In this document: piece by piece, positions 1 to 8,400 of the stretch
How the letters are laid out: each line of letters begins with the position of its first letter
Numbering within the stretch: position 1 is the stretch's first letter
DNA from: Senegalia massiliensis
GTDB lineage: Bacteria; Bacillota; Clostridia; Tissierellales; SIT17
Direction: 5' to 3'
Length of the DNA: 64,000 nucleotides
Assembly (NCBI RefSeq): GCF_009911265.1
Contig: NZ_QXXA01000004.1
Location: forward strand, 248,001-312,000
Program-made: the position numbers and the translations under genes
Notes under the pieces: generated by a model
The model's database searches: none
Told to the model about the DNA's origin: nothing
The model's input: only the letters and a program-made list of their open reading frames with translations

Positions 1-887
1 TACTATCTTTTATAAAATTATCCTATGATGAAACTGATATAAATAGCTTTGAAAAAATATATTATAGAATGAATGGATATATTTCTAAAAAGCAAATAAG
101 TTTTATTAAAAGTAAAAATATAGATGAATCAATATTCAACAAACTATTAAACTTTCCCGACCTAAAAATTTATCAAAAAAATAATATTAAAAGAATACGA
201 GATAAATTTAAAGTCATTAGAAAATTAAATGCAAAAACAGCAATTGATTCTATATTATATGATTTAGAATATGATGAATTCCTAAGAAAAAATTCTAAAA
301 GATATGGACAATCTTATGAAAATATAAAAATAATAATCTCTACAATAAAACTTATTTGTAGAGATCTAGAGTCTCCAATTCTTTTAATAGATAGGTTAAA
401 TTATATAAAAAAATCTCTATATGAAAATAGAGATTTTGGTGAGGAAAAAGTTAGACTATCAACTTTTCATTCAGCAAAAGGATTAGAATTTGAAAGAGTA
501 TTTATGATTGATTTAATTGACAATGAATTTCCTAATAGTAATAGTATTGATGAGTATGAAATGGGAAATAAAAAACCACTAGAAGAAGAAAGAAGACTCT
601 TTTATGTAGGTATGACTCGTGCTAAAAAAGATCTGAAGCTTCTTACATATAAATCTCGTGATGGAGAAGAAGTGTTGATATCAAGATTTGTAGCTGAATT
701 AGAAAGAATAATCTCAAATCAATCTTTAGGTATAAATAACGGGGACAATATAGTTCATAAATCTTTTGGAAAAGGAATTGTACTTGATATAGATAAAGAT
801 ATACTCACAATTAAATTTGAGAAATATGGCAAAAAGAAAGTTTCATTAAGTCTTAGCATGGAGAATAATTTATTAAAAGTAGTATAG
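1..887 (+). CDS. UvrD/PcrA-like DNA helicase, C-terminal part (cut by window edge)
   Basis: The frame is open from the first base, so the N-terminal half with Walker A and motifs I-III lies outside the window. The visible part is the second RecA-like half plus the tail. LSTFHSAKGLEFERVF matches superfamily 1A motif V, and EERRLFYVGMTRAKK is motif VI with its ATP-contacting arginine. The end (VHKSFGKGIVLDI followed by TIKFEKYGKKKV) resembles the small Tudor-like tail of PcrA/UvrD. Such enzymes unwind DNA 3' to 5' during repair and when clearing stalled complexes. PcrA itself and a paralogue cannot be told apart from this portion. The stop codon lies inside a terminator palindrome shared with the convergent neighbour. 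Confidence 0.9.
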   Translation, partial: LSFIKLSYDETDINSFEKIYYRMNGYISKKQISFIKSKNIDESIFNKLLNFPDLKIYQKNNIKRIRDKFKVIRKLNAKTAIDSILYDLEYDEFLRKNSKRYGQSYENIKIIISTIKLICRDLESPILLIDRLNYIKKSLYENRDFGEEKVRLSTFHSAKGLEFERVFMIDLIDNEFPNSNSIDEYEMGNKKPLEEERRLFYVGMTRAKKDLKLLTYKSRDGEEVLISRFVAELERIISNQSLGINNGDNIVHKSFGKGIVLDIDKDILTIKFEKYGKKKVSLSLSMENNLLKVV

Positions 888-920
888 GGCAGATATTAAT
901 ATCTGCCCTATACTACTTTT
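875..920. terminator. Bidirectional terminator between convergent genes
   Basis: This is a perfect 46-bp palindrome: the arm from 875 to 897 is the exact reverse complement of 898 to 920. It starts with AAAA and ends with TTTT, so a GC-containing stem with a U-run forms in either direction. It carries the stop codon of the helicase gene and ends four bases before the end of the TPM-domain gene. Confidence 0.9.
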
Positions 921-924
921 AATT

Positions 925-1680
925 TTACCAGCCACCGGATGCGCCGCCTCCTCCTGAAGAGCCGCCACCTCCTCTTCCTGATCCTCCTCTTCCTGATCCT
1001 CCTCTTCCTCTTCCTATACTTCTTATTATCATATAAGTCAAGAAACCACCAAAGAATCTAAAATCTATAAATATTAATATAATAATGAGTAACCCTATAA
1101 ATATTTTCTGAAGTGTACTAAAGCCATTTGATTGTTCACCAGGTTTATTTTCTTCTATATTATCTTCTTGATTTATACCTAAGTATTCATTTTCTATTTC
1201 ATTTGTTATATTGTCAAATGCTAAAAGTATACCTTTACTATAATCGCCATTTCTAAAATTAGGGTTTAAATACTCATCTCGAATACGTCCTGCTTTTCCA
1301 TCAGGAAGTGCTCCTTCTAGTCCATATCCTACTTCTATTCTAAGTCTTTTTTCATTTGGAGCTACTAATAAAAGTACTCCATTATCCTCTTCACTACTAC
1401 CAATTCCCCACTCTCTAAACAATTCATTAGCAAATTCTTCTATAGAACTCTCTTGTAGTGAATTAACAGTAACTACAACTACTTGTGCACCATATTTACT
1501 ATATAAATTCTTGTTTTTATTTATAATATGTTCTTCCACATCAGATTCTATAATATTTGCTTCATCATAAACATAGTATTCATAACTAGGTTCTGGAAGT
1601 TCAAAATCTGCGGCAATAGATATATTAAAATTAAATAATATGGAAAATAATAGTAATATAGTGAGCATCTTTTTGATCAT
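925..1680 (-). CDS. TPM-domain (YgcG-type) membrane protein with Gly-rich tail
   Basis: A 251-residue protein. Residues 1-24 form a signal peptide ending near ISIAA. A TPM domain covers about residues 35-165 (YVYDEANIIES, YGAQVVVVTV, RLRIEVGYGLEGALPDG). One membrane span follows near 190-215, and the C-terminus is glycine/serine-rich (repeats of GRGGS, ending SGGW). TPM proteins are exported and membrane-anchored; phosphatase activity and roles in membrane-protein quality control have been reported for some members. The glycine-rich tail is common in the YgcG group. It lies ten bases downstream of lemA on the same strand, a pairing seen in many bacteria. Confidence 0.85.
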   Translation of the reverse strand: MIKKMLTILLLFSILFNFNISIAADFELPEPSYEYYVYDEANIIESDVEEHIINKNKNLYSKYGAQVVVVTVNSLQESSIEEFANELFREWGIGSSEEDNGVLLLVAPNEKRLRIEVGYGLEGALPDGKAGRIRDEYLNPNFRNGDYSKGILLAFDNITNEIENEYLGINQEDNIEENKPGEQSNGFSTLQKIFIGLLIIILIFIDFRFFGGFLTYMIIRSIGRGRGGSGRGGSGRGGGGSSGGGGASGGW

Positions 1681-1690
1681 ATTCTATCAC

Positions 1691-2260
1691 CTATTCAAAT
1701 TCTACATCAGGTACTTCTTGATCTTCTTCAGATACCTCAAAATATTCTCTTTTATCTATTCCAAATATTCCTGCTACAATATTTGTTGGAAATCTCCTTA
1801 TCTTACTATTTAAAATTTTAGCTGATTCATTATAATCCTTTCTTGCAACAGCTATTCTGTTTTCTGTACCAGCTAATTCATCTTGAAGTTGAATAAAATT
1901 CTGGTTAGATTTTAACTCAGGATATCTTTCTACCACTACATTAAGTCCTTGCAAGGCATTTGTAAGCTGATTATTTGCATCAGCAAACTCCTCAGGTGAA
2001 TCTGCTTTCATAACTTTACTTCTTGCTTCAGTAACACCAATTAATACCTCTTTTTCTTGATCTGCAAAACCTTTTACTGTTTCTACTAGATTAGGTATAA
2101 GATCTGCTCTACGCTTCAATTGATTTTCTACTTGAGCCCATGAACCATTCACTTGTTCATCTAATGATACTAAGTCATTATAACTCCCAGCTAAAAACAT
2201 AATAGGAATTACTAAAATAATAATTATCACAACTAATACTATCAACAACGATTTCTTCAT
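1691..2260 (-). CDS. lemA: LemA family protein
   Basis: A 189-residue protein. It has an N-terminal membrane anchor (about residues 4-24), a short extracytoplasmic stretch and the LemA helical domain. Recognisable motifs are YNDLVSLDEQVNGSWAQVEN, LKRRADLIPNLVETVKG and YPELKSNQNF, ending with FPTNIVAGIFG. The start at 2260 is chosen because AAAGGAG lies about eight bases upstream (2269-2275); a start at 2281 would place this site inside the gene. LemA proteins have no settled biochemical function. The neighbouring TPM gene probably shares the transcript. Confidence 0.9.
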   Translation of the reverse strand: MKKSLLIVLVVIIIILVIPIMFLAGSYNDLVSLDEQVNGSWAQVENQLKRRADLIPNLVETVKGFADQEKEVLIGVTEARSKVMKADSPEEFADANNQLTNALQGLNVVVERYPELKSNQNFIQLQDELAGTENRIAVARKDYNESAKILNSKIRRFPTNIVAGIFGIDKREYFEVSEEDQEVPDVEFE

Positions 2261-2343
2261 AAAATATCTCCTTTCAATCATATATTATACAATATGTATA
2301 TTATACTCTAATTATATGCTTATACACAAATTTTTATAAAAAA

Positions 2344-2372
2344 TAACCCCTAGATTCCGTTTCTAGGGGTTA
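2344..2372 (-). terminator. Rho-independent terminator of the candidate small RNA
   Basis: AACCCCTAGA and TCTAGGGGTT pair perfectly, with a short loop between them. On the minus strand the stem is followed by TTATTTTTTATAAA, a normal U-tract. It stands far from any gene end (about 230 bases past the phosphatase stop), which supports a separate transcript ending here. Confidence 0.8.
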
Positions 2373-2527
2373 CTCCACATTGGGAGGTTTCATTAAAGTA
2401 TTATCGGCAAGATATACTTTTAAATATTACTATGGAATTGTGTAAATTATGAATTTACTTAAACGGGTAGGTATTGATAATGGGGGTAATTTATTATTCA
2501 ACACCTTAATTTACTTTATTGTTTAAT

Positions 2528-2542
2528 TGAGATTCATTCTCA
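2528..2542. promoter_or_regulatory. Second, weaker Fur-box-like repeat
   Basis: On the minus strand TGAGAATGAATCTCA fits the 7-1-7 Fur pattern at most positions, and its arms TTGAGA/TCTCAA are complementary. It lies just after the predicted transcription start, the position expected of a second repressor site. Confidence 0.45.
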
Positions 2543-2553
2543 ACTCTATAAAT

Positions 2554-2582
2554 ATAATACCACAGTTGATAATTATTATCAA
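2554..2582 (-). promoter_or_regulatory. SigmaA promoter overlapping the Fur box
   Basis: On the minus strand TTGATA (2577-2582) and TATTAT (2554-2559) are separated by exactly 17 bases. The Fur box at 2567-2581 covers the -35 and most of the spacer, so bound Fur would block RNA polymerase. The predicted start of transcription is near 2547. Confidence 0.7.
2567..2581. promoter_or_regulatory. Fur box, perfect 7-1-7 inverted repeat
   Basis: TGATAATTATTATCA is an exact match to the 7-1-7 Fur consensus TGATAATNATTATCA described in Bacillus. In Fur regulons such sites repress transcription when iron is plentiful. No iron gene is adjacent; the site belongs to the candidate small RNA promoter. Confidence 0.75.
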
Positions 2583-2605
2583 GTACTTTTTTGAAATTTT
2601 TTATT

Positions 2606-3211
2606 TTAACTAAAATGACTTGTATCCCCATACATTTTTATATCAAATTTATCATTTTCTGCTTCTACTATTGTAAGGCTAGTATTAGGTAATACTTGTT
2701 CTTTCCATAAGTTATCTATAGTTCTACCTTCAACATACATCATTATAATTGCAAGTACTATCCCATGAGCTACTATAAGTACTTTGCCATCATGTTGTTT
2801 TTTAATATCTTCTATTGCAGGAACAACTCTATTATATACATCTTCATATGATTCTCCACTATTAGGCTTGTAATCCATTGGAGAGTTCCATAAATTATCA
2901 AACATTTTAAAATGTTTTTTCTTTATTTCATCTCCTTTAATGCCTTCCCAGTCACCAAAATTCATCTCTTTTAATCTATCATCTGTGACTATATTAATTT
3001 TCCTATCTCCTTTTATTATATTTGCAGTATCATATGCACGTGGTTGAGGACTAGAATATATTGCTTCAAATTCAACTTCTTTTAACCTCTCTCTTAAATT
3101 TTCTGCATCTTTTATTCCTTTTTCTGTCAACGGAGATCCCATCTGTCCTTGAAATCGCGCCTCAATATTCCACTGAGTTTGACCATGTCTTGTTAAATAT
3201 AATTTTGTCAT
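2606..3211 (-). CDS. Histidine phosphatase family protein (phosphoglycerate mutase-like)
   Basis: About 201 residues of the branch 1 histidine phosphatase fold. The N-terminus has the catalytic LTRHGQTQWN (phospho-accepting His plus Arg), YSSPQPRAYDTA gives a second active-site arginine, EMNFGDWEG carries the general acid region and VLIVAHGIV the second histidine. It most resembles cofactor-independent small-molecule phosphatases of the PhoE/CobC type rather than glycolytic mutase. The substrate cannot be read from the sequence. The ATG at 3211 is preferred over the GTG at 3220 because AGAGGTGA is correctly spaced for the former. Confidence 0.85.
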   Translation of the reverse strand: MTKLYLTRHGQTQWNIEARFQGQMGSPLTEKGIKDAENLRERLKEVEFEAIYSSPQPRAYDTANIIKGDRKINIVTDDRLKEMNFGDWEGIKGDEIKKKHFKMFDNLWNSPMDYKPNSGESYEDVYNRVVPAIEDIKKQHDGKVLIVAHGIVLAIIMMYVEGRTIDNLWKEQVLPNTSLTIVEAENDKFDIKMYGDTSHFS

Positions 3212-3365
3212 ATAAATCACCTCTAAATTTTATTCATAATACTATATTACCCTATAATTAATAATTAATCTAATAATATACTATGATTATTTAAAATATA
3301 ATTAGGATATATATATGTTGTTAGTGTATAATATAATTGATATAAATTTATTAGGAGATGATATT

Positions 3366-3890
3366 GTGAGTGAAAAGCCAATTGTAACTATTGAAATGGA
3401 AAGTGGAGATAAAATTAAACTAGAGCTATATCCTGATATAGCTAAAAATACAGTTAATAATTTTATTTCTTTAATAAAAGAAAACTTTTATGATGGTCTT
3501 ATTTTTCATAGAATTATAAAAGGATTCATGATTCAAGGTGGTTGTCCTCAAGGTAGTGGAACAGGTGGACCTGGATATAGTATAAAAGGTGAATTTAGTG
3601 GTAATGGTATTAAAAACGATCTTAAACATGAAAAGGGAATTATTTCTATGGCAAGATCAGCTCATCCTGATTCAGCTGGTAGTCAATTTTTTATAATGCA
3701 TAAAGATTCTCCACATCTAGATGGTCAATATGCGGCATTTGGAAAAGTAATAGAAGGAATAGAAATAATAGATAAAATAGCAGAAATGGAAACCGGATAC
3801 AACGACAGACCTTTAGATGAGCCAAAAATAAATTCAATGACTATCGATTTAAATGGATATGAATTTAATGAACCAAACAAAATAAAATAA
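3366..3890 (+). CDS. Cyclophilin-type peptidyl-prolyl isomerase
   Basis: About 174 residues covering one full cyclophilin domain: FHRIIKGFMIQGG (catalytic Arg and substrate pocket), SMARSAHPDSAGSQFFIM and FGKVIEGIEIIDKI. It catalyses cis-trans isomerisation of Xaa-Pro bonds. No signal peptide is seen, so it should be cytoplasmic. The GTG at 3366 is chosen because TTAGGAGATGA precedes it at good spacing. An in-frame ATG at 3315 would add 17 residues unlike the family and has no ribosome site. It is a single-gene unit ending in a palindromic terminator shared with degV. Confidence 0.9.
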   Translation: MSEKPIVTIEMESGDKIKLELYPDIAKNTVNNFISLIKENFYDGLIFHRIIKGFMIQGGCPQGSGTGGPGYSIKGEFSGNGIKNDLKHEKGIISMARSAHPDSAGSQFFIMHKDSPHLDGQYAAFGKVIEGIEIIDKIAEMETGYNDRPLDEPKINSMTIDLNGYEFNEPNKIK

Positions 3891-3918
3891 TAGGCTAAAT
3901 TTAGCCTATTATTTTATT
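3881..3918. terminator. Bidirectional terminator between convergent genes
   Basis: A perfect 38-bp palindrome (core AATAGGCTAAA/TTTAGCCTATT) with A-rich and T-rich flanks. It contains the stop codons of both the cyclophilin gene and the convergent DegV gene. Confidence 0.9.
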
Positions 3919-4771
3919 TTGTTTTATTTAAGAAAAATATTGCAAGGGTACCTGGTCCTGAATGTGCTCCTATAGAACACCCTATCATATTAATTACAAA
4001 CTCTTTAATTCCAAACTTTTCTTTCATCATATTTTTTAATTCATTAGCTTTTTCTAAATCATCTCCATGACTTATAGCAACTGTTTGATCTTTTAAATCT
4101 ACTCCTCTTTTATCCATTATTTCTATCATTCTTTTCATAACCTTACTTGAACCTCTGACTTTTTCAATAGGTATTAGTTTACCTTCTTCTACATTTAATA
4201 TAGGCTTTATGCTTAAAAGTCCACCTACAAATGCTTGAGTTTTACTTACTCTACCACCTCTATAAAGATATTCTAAATTATCTACTGTAAAGACATGCTC
4301 CATATGATTACTGTAAAAATCAATTTGTTCTAAAATCTCATTTATAGTTTTTCCTTCTTTTGCTAAAGATGCTGCTCTATGTACTATAAGACCACAACCA
4401 AGTGAAGCAGCAAGTGTATCATAAACCTCTATTTTTGATTCAGGATATTCTTCTAATACCTCTTCTTTCATAAGATAACCGGTATTAAAAGTACCTGATA
4501 ATTGTGATGAAAATCCTATATAAATAATTTCTCTATTTTGTTTAGCATATTTAATGAAAGTATTTTTAAATGTTCCTGGAGATACTTGTGCTGTTTTTGG
4601 AGCTTTTCCATCTTTCATGAGTTTATAAAGCCCTTTAGGATTCATATCAACACCATCGCCATATTCTTTATCATCTATTATCACAGATAAAGGTAATATT
4701 TCTATATCTAATTCTTTTATTATTTCTTTTGGTAAATCACATCCACTATCTGCAATTATTTTTACAGTCAT
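3914..4771 (-). CDS. DegV family fatty-acid-binding protein
   Basis: A 285-residue DegV/FakB-type protein. The N-terminus KIIADSGCDLPKEI, the TAQVSPGTF and GFSSQLSGTFNT loops and the C-terminal IGAHSGPGTLAIFF are family signatures that line the lipid pocket. Proteins of this family present fatty acids to a FakA kinase in fatty-acid phosphorylation systems; no fakA is present here. The gene sits eleven bases after elaA on the same strand. The start at 4771 is supported by TAGGAGATGA. Confidence 0.9.
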   Translation of the reverse strand: MTVKIIADSGCDLPKEIIKELDIEILPLSVIIDDKEYGDGVDMNPKGLYKLMKDGKAPKTAQVSPGTFKNTFIKYAKQNREIIYIGFSSQLSGTFNTGYLMKEEVLEEYPESKIEVYDTLAASLGCGLIVHRAASLAKEGKTINEILEQIDFYSNHMEHVFTVDNLEYLYRGGRVSKTQAFVGGLLSIKPILNVEEGKLIPIEKVRGSSKVMKRMIEIMDKRGVDLKDQTVAISHGDDLEKANELKNMMKEKFGIKEFVINMIGCSIGAHSGPGTLAIFFLNKTK

Positions 4772-4782
4772 ATAATCATCTC

Positions 4783-5235
4783 CTATTTTTTATAGTTTTG
4801 ATACACCATTTCAACATGAGGTATATCATCTTCTAAATATACATTTGAAACTTTTTCAAATCCTAAGTTTTCGTAAAAACCAATTAAATATTCTTGAGCA
4901 GAAATTCTAATTATATTATATCTTAAATTATTTATTATAAAATCAATAGCTTTATTCATCATCTCTATAGCAAGACCATTACCCCTCTGATTTTTATCTA
5001 CTAAAACTCTTCCTATTGAAATATTTTCAAAGGATATCCCAGGCTCTAATATTCTTAAATATGCAATAACATTCATATCTTTTTTTAAAAAGATATGATA
5101 AGAGTCTTTATCTCTATTATCTATTTCATCATAAGGACAGTTTTGTTCTACAACAAAAACATCTATTCGCTTTTTTAATATTTCATATAGTTCATCTTTA
5201 GTTAATTCATCATAAGTTTTTATTATCCACTCCAT
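4783..5235 (-). CDS. GNAT family N-acetyltransferase (ElaA-like)
   Basis: A 150-residue single-domain GNAT protein. KKRIDVFVVEQNCPYDEIDNRD is characteristic of the ElaA branch. SIGRVLVDKNQRGNGLA is the acetyl-CoA-binding motif A, and GFYENLGFEKVS is motif B. The acceptor substrate is unknown. It is probably cotranscribed with the degV gene. The start at 5235 follows TAGGAGTGATG. Confidence 0.85.
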   Translation of the reverse strand: MEWIIKTYDELTKDELYEILKKRIDVFVVEQNCPYDEIDNRDKDSYHIFLKKDMNVIAYLRILEPGISFENISIGRVLVDKNQRGNGLAIEMMNKAIDFIINNLRYNIIRISAQEYLIGFYENLGFEKVSNVYLEDDIPHVEMVYQNYKK

Positions 5236-5352
5236 TTCATCACTCCTAAAAATTTATATCTTATTATTAGTAATATATATTATTGCTCTTAAATAAATTA
5301 TACTATAAGGTTATAATTCTTTCCATCATATAGATAAATAAGAGGTGATTTA

Positions 5353-5451
5353 ATGAGTAAAATTTTTTTCATTAGAAAAAAAACATTATATCTATTGATA
5401 GGTGCTTTAATACTTCTAATAGCAATATTAGCAGGTTCAGCACTAATTTAA
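5353..5451 (+). CDS. 32-residue single-span membrane miniprotein
   Basis: An ATG at 5353 follows AGAGGTGATT at ideal spacing and opens 32 codons. The peptide begins MSKIFFIRKKTLYLL and continues as one hydrophobic helix ending in AGSALI. Positive charges before the helix predict an N-in orientation. A possible promoter (TTAAAT, 17 bases, TATAAT) lies just upstream and a hairpin terminator follows at 5468-5490, so it looks like an independent gene. The N-terminus resembles the first residues of some clostridial cell-wall hydrolase/deacetylase anchors, but no catalytic domain follows. Function unknown. Confidence 0.55.
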   Translation: MSKIFFIRKKTLYLLIGALILLIAILAGSALI

Positions 5452-5467
5452 CTTAAAATCTAAAGAA

Positions 5468-5490
5468 TAAGGCCCTAATTTCGGGCCTTA
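5468..5490. terminator. Hairpin terminator between convergent transcripts
   Basis: TAAGGCCC pairs with GGGCCTTA over a seven-base loop. T-rich sequence follows on the plus strand (AAAGTTTT) and, more loosely, on the minus strand. It separates the small membrane gene from the end of the large activase-like gene. Confidence 0.7.
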
Positions 5491-5498
5491 AAGTTTTG

Positions 5499-8400
5499 CT
5501 ATTCATTTGTTTCAAAAACTTCTTTATTTTCCTTTTTAGTTTTTTCTAAATTTTTAAATGCTACAGCAAGCATAAGCTTTATACGGTTTAATTGATTTAC
5601 TTCGCTTGCTCCAGGATCATAATCTATAGCTGCTATATTTGATTTAGGATATGACTTTCTTAATTTTTTAATCATTCCTTTTCCTGTTATATGATTAGGA
5701 AGACATGCAAATGGTTGTAAACAAACTATATTTTCTACTCCTTCTTCTATCAATTCCACCATTTCAGCAGTTAAAAACCACCCTTCCCCTGTTTGATGTC
5801 CAAGTGATAAATGTTCTTTTGCTGATTCAGCAAGTTCTATTATCTTTTTAGGTTCATTAAACCTTTTACTTTTCTTCAATGCTTTTTTCATATCTTTACG
5901 TAAAAATTCAATAGCTTTTATTGAAATATTGCCTAAAAATTTATTTTTTAAACTACCAGACAATTTTTCATATTTAAAATTATTATTATATGAAGAATAT
6001 AAAAAGAAATCTAATAAATCAGGCACTACTGCTTCTGCTCCTTCTTCTTCTAGTAATTCCACTATATTATTATTTGCAGTTGGATGAAATTTAACAAGTA
6101 TTTCTCCTACCACTCCTACTTTAGGCTTAAGCATATCTTCATTTATATCTAATTTATCAAAGTCATCTACTATAGAATAAATATTATTTTTAAAATCATC
6201 TGTATCTTCACTTGATAAACTAATTTTACATTTATCCATCCAATATCTATACAACTTATCTGATGATCCTTTAACTTTTTCATATGGTCTAACTTTATAT
6301 AATACCCTCATAAGCAAATCACCATATACAAGAGATTTTACCATTTTTATAGCCATTTTTAAACTTACATTAAATCCTGGTTGTTCCTCTAATCCTGATG
6401 CATTAAGTGAAATTACTGGTATATGATTTAATCCAGCATCTTTTAAAGCCTTTCTTATAAAAGCTATATAGTTTGTAGCTCTACACCCTCCACCTGTTTG
6501 AGATATTATCACTGAAGTGTTATTTAAGTCATATTTACCAGACTTTAAAGCATTCATAATTTGACCTATTGTTATAATAGAAGGATAACATGCATCATTA
6601 TTAACATATCTAAGTCCCTCATCTATAGCTTTATAGTCCACTGATGGTAAGATCTCTAAATTATATCCTACACTTTTTACTGAAGCTTCTAATAACTCAA
6701 AATGAATAGGGGCCATTTGAGGTGCTAATATAGTATGAGTTTTTTTCATTTCTTTTGTAAACAATTTTCTCTTATCATTATCATATACTTTTTTAGGAAT
6801 GAAGTTTTGGTTGTCTCTTTCATCCATAGCAGCTATAAGTGACCTAATTCTAATTTTAATAGCACCTAAATTATTTATTTCATCTATTTTTAAAACAGTA
6901 TAAATTTTCCCATATTGTTCTAAAATCTCATTTACCTGATCAGTAGTTACTGCATCTAAACCACAACCAAAAGAATTCAATTGAACAAGTTCTAAATTCT
7001 TTGTTTTTGCTACAAACTCTGCTGCTCTATACATTCTAGAATGATATACCCATTGATCTACCACTCTAATTGGTCTTTTTACTTCTTCAATATCATCTAT
7101 AGCATCTTCTGGAATTACAGCAATACCAAAGGAATTTATCATTTGTGGTATTCCATGATTAATCTCTGGATCTATATGATAAGGTCTACCTGTTAAAACT
7201 ATTCCTTTAATATTATTTTTTTCAATGTATTCTAAAGTTCTTCTACCTTGCTTTTTAACATCCTGTTTAAATTTATCTAATTCTTTATATGCAGCTTCTA
7301 CTGCATACTTTATTTCTTTTTTAGATAAACCTTCTTCTTGTAATTCTTCTATTAATCTTTTAATTAATTTATCTTTGTTATCTAATGGTAAGAAAGGATT
7401 ATAAAATTTGATATTCTTATCATTTATATCTTCTACATTTGCCTTTAATGTTTCAGGATAAGAAATTACAATAGGACAATTATAATGATTGTCGGAATTC
7501 TTATCTTCTTTAATATTAAAAGGAATACAAGGATAAAATATTTTATCCACTCCTTTGTCTATCAAATCCATTATATGACCATGTGTTAATTTAGCTGGAT
7601 AACAAACTGATTCAGAAGGTATACTATCCATTCCCATTTCATAAACCTCTTTAGAAGATCTTCGAGATATTCTAACTCTATAACCCAATTCAGTAAATAA
7701 AGTAAACCAAAAAGGATAATCTTCATACATATTTAATGCTCGAGGTATTCCAATTTCACCTCTTATAGCTTCATCTTTTGAAAGAGGCTTATATTTAAAT
7801 AATCTTTTATATTTATATTCATATAAATTTGGAATATCATTATTCTTTTTTTCTAATCCTGCTCCTCTTTCACACCTATTTCCTGATATATATTTCCTGC
7901 CATCAGAAAAATTATTAATAGTCAGTAGACAGTTATTCCCGCAAAGTTTACATCTATCTATATTAATATCTATTTTAAAATCATCAATCTTTTCTTTTGT
8001 TATTAATGTAGATTTGTGATTAAAATTATATTTTTCTTTTGCAATAAGAGCTGCTCCAAATGCTCCCATTATACCAGCAATATCTGGCCTTACAACTTCT
8101 CTTTCTGAAATAATCTCTAAAGCCCTTAAAACTGCATCATTATAAAATGTTCCTCCTTGAACAACTATTTTTTCACCTAATTCTTCAGGTGAACGAAGTC
8201 TAATAACTTTATATAATGCATTTTTTACAACTGATATTGAAATACCTGCTGATATATCTCCTATATCTGCCCCTTCTTTTTGTGATTGTTTAACTCTTGA
8301 ATTCATAAATACTGTACATCTACTACCTAGATCTACAGGATGCTTTGAAAATAAGGCTTCTTTTGCAAAATTTTTAATATCCATATTCAAAGATTTTGCA

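Larger units (their letters stand above)
2335..2547 (-). ncRNA. Candidate Fur-controlled small RNA with C-rich patches (FsrA-like)
   Basis: A good promoter on the minus strand (-35 at 2577-2582, -10 at 2554-2559) points into about 210 bases without a plausible gene. That stretch ends in a terminator at 2344-2372. The transcript would carry C-rich patches complementary to Shine-Dalgarno sequences: ACCCCCA opposite 2481-2487, CTACCCG opposite 2464-2470 and ACCTCCC opposite 2382-2388. The only ATG-led frames are four and seven codons long and lack a ribosome site. Bacillus FsrA is a Fur-repressed RNA with C-rich anti-Shine-Dalgarno segments, so an analogous iron-sparing role is inferred. Sequence homology to FsrA is not claimed. 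Confidence 0.55.
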
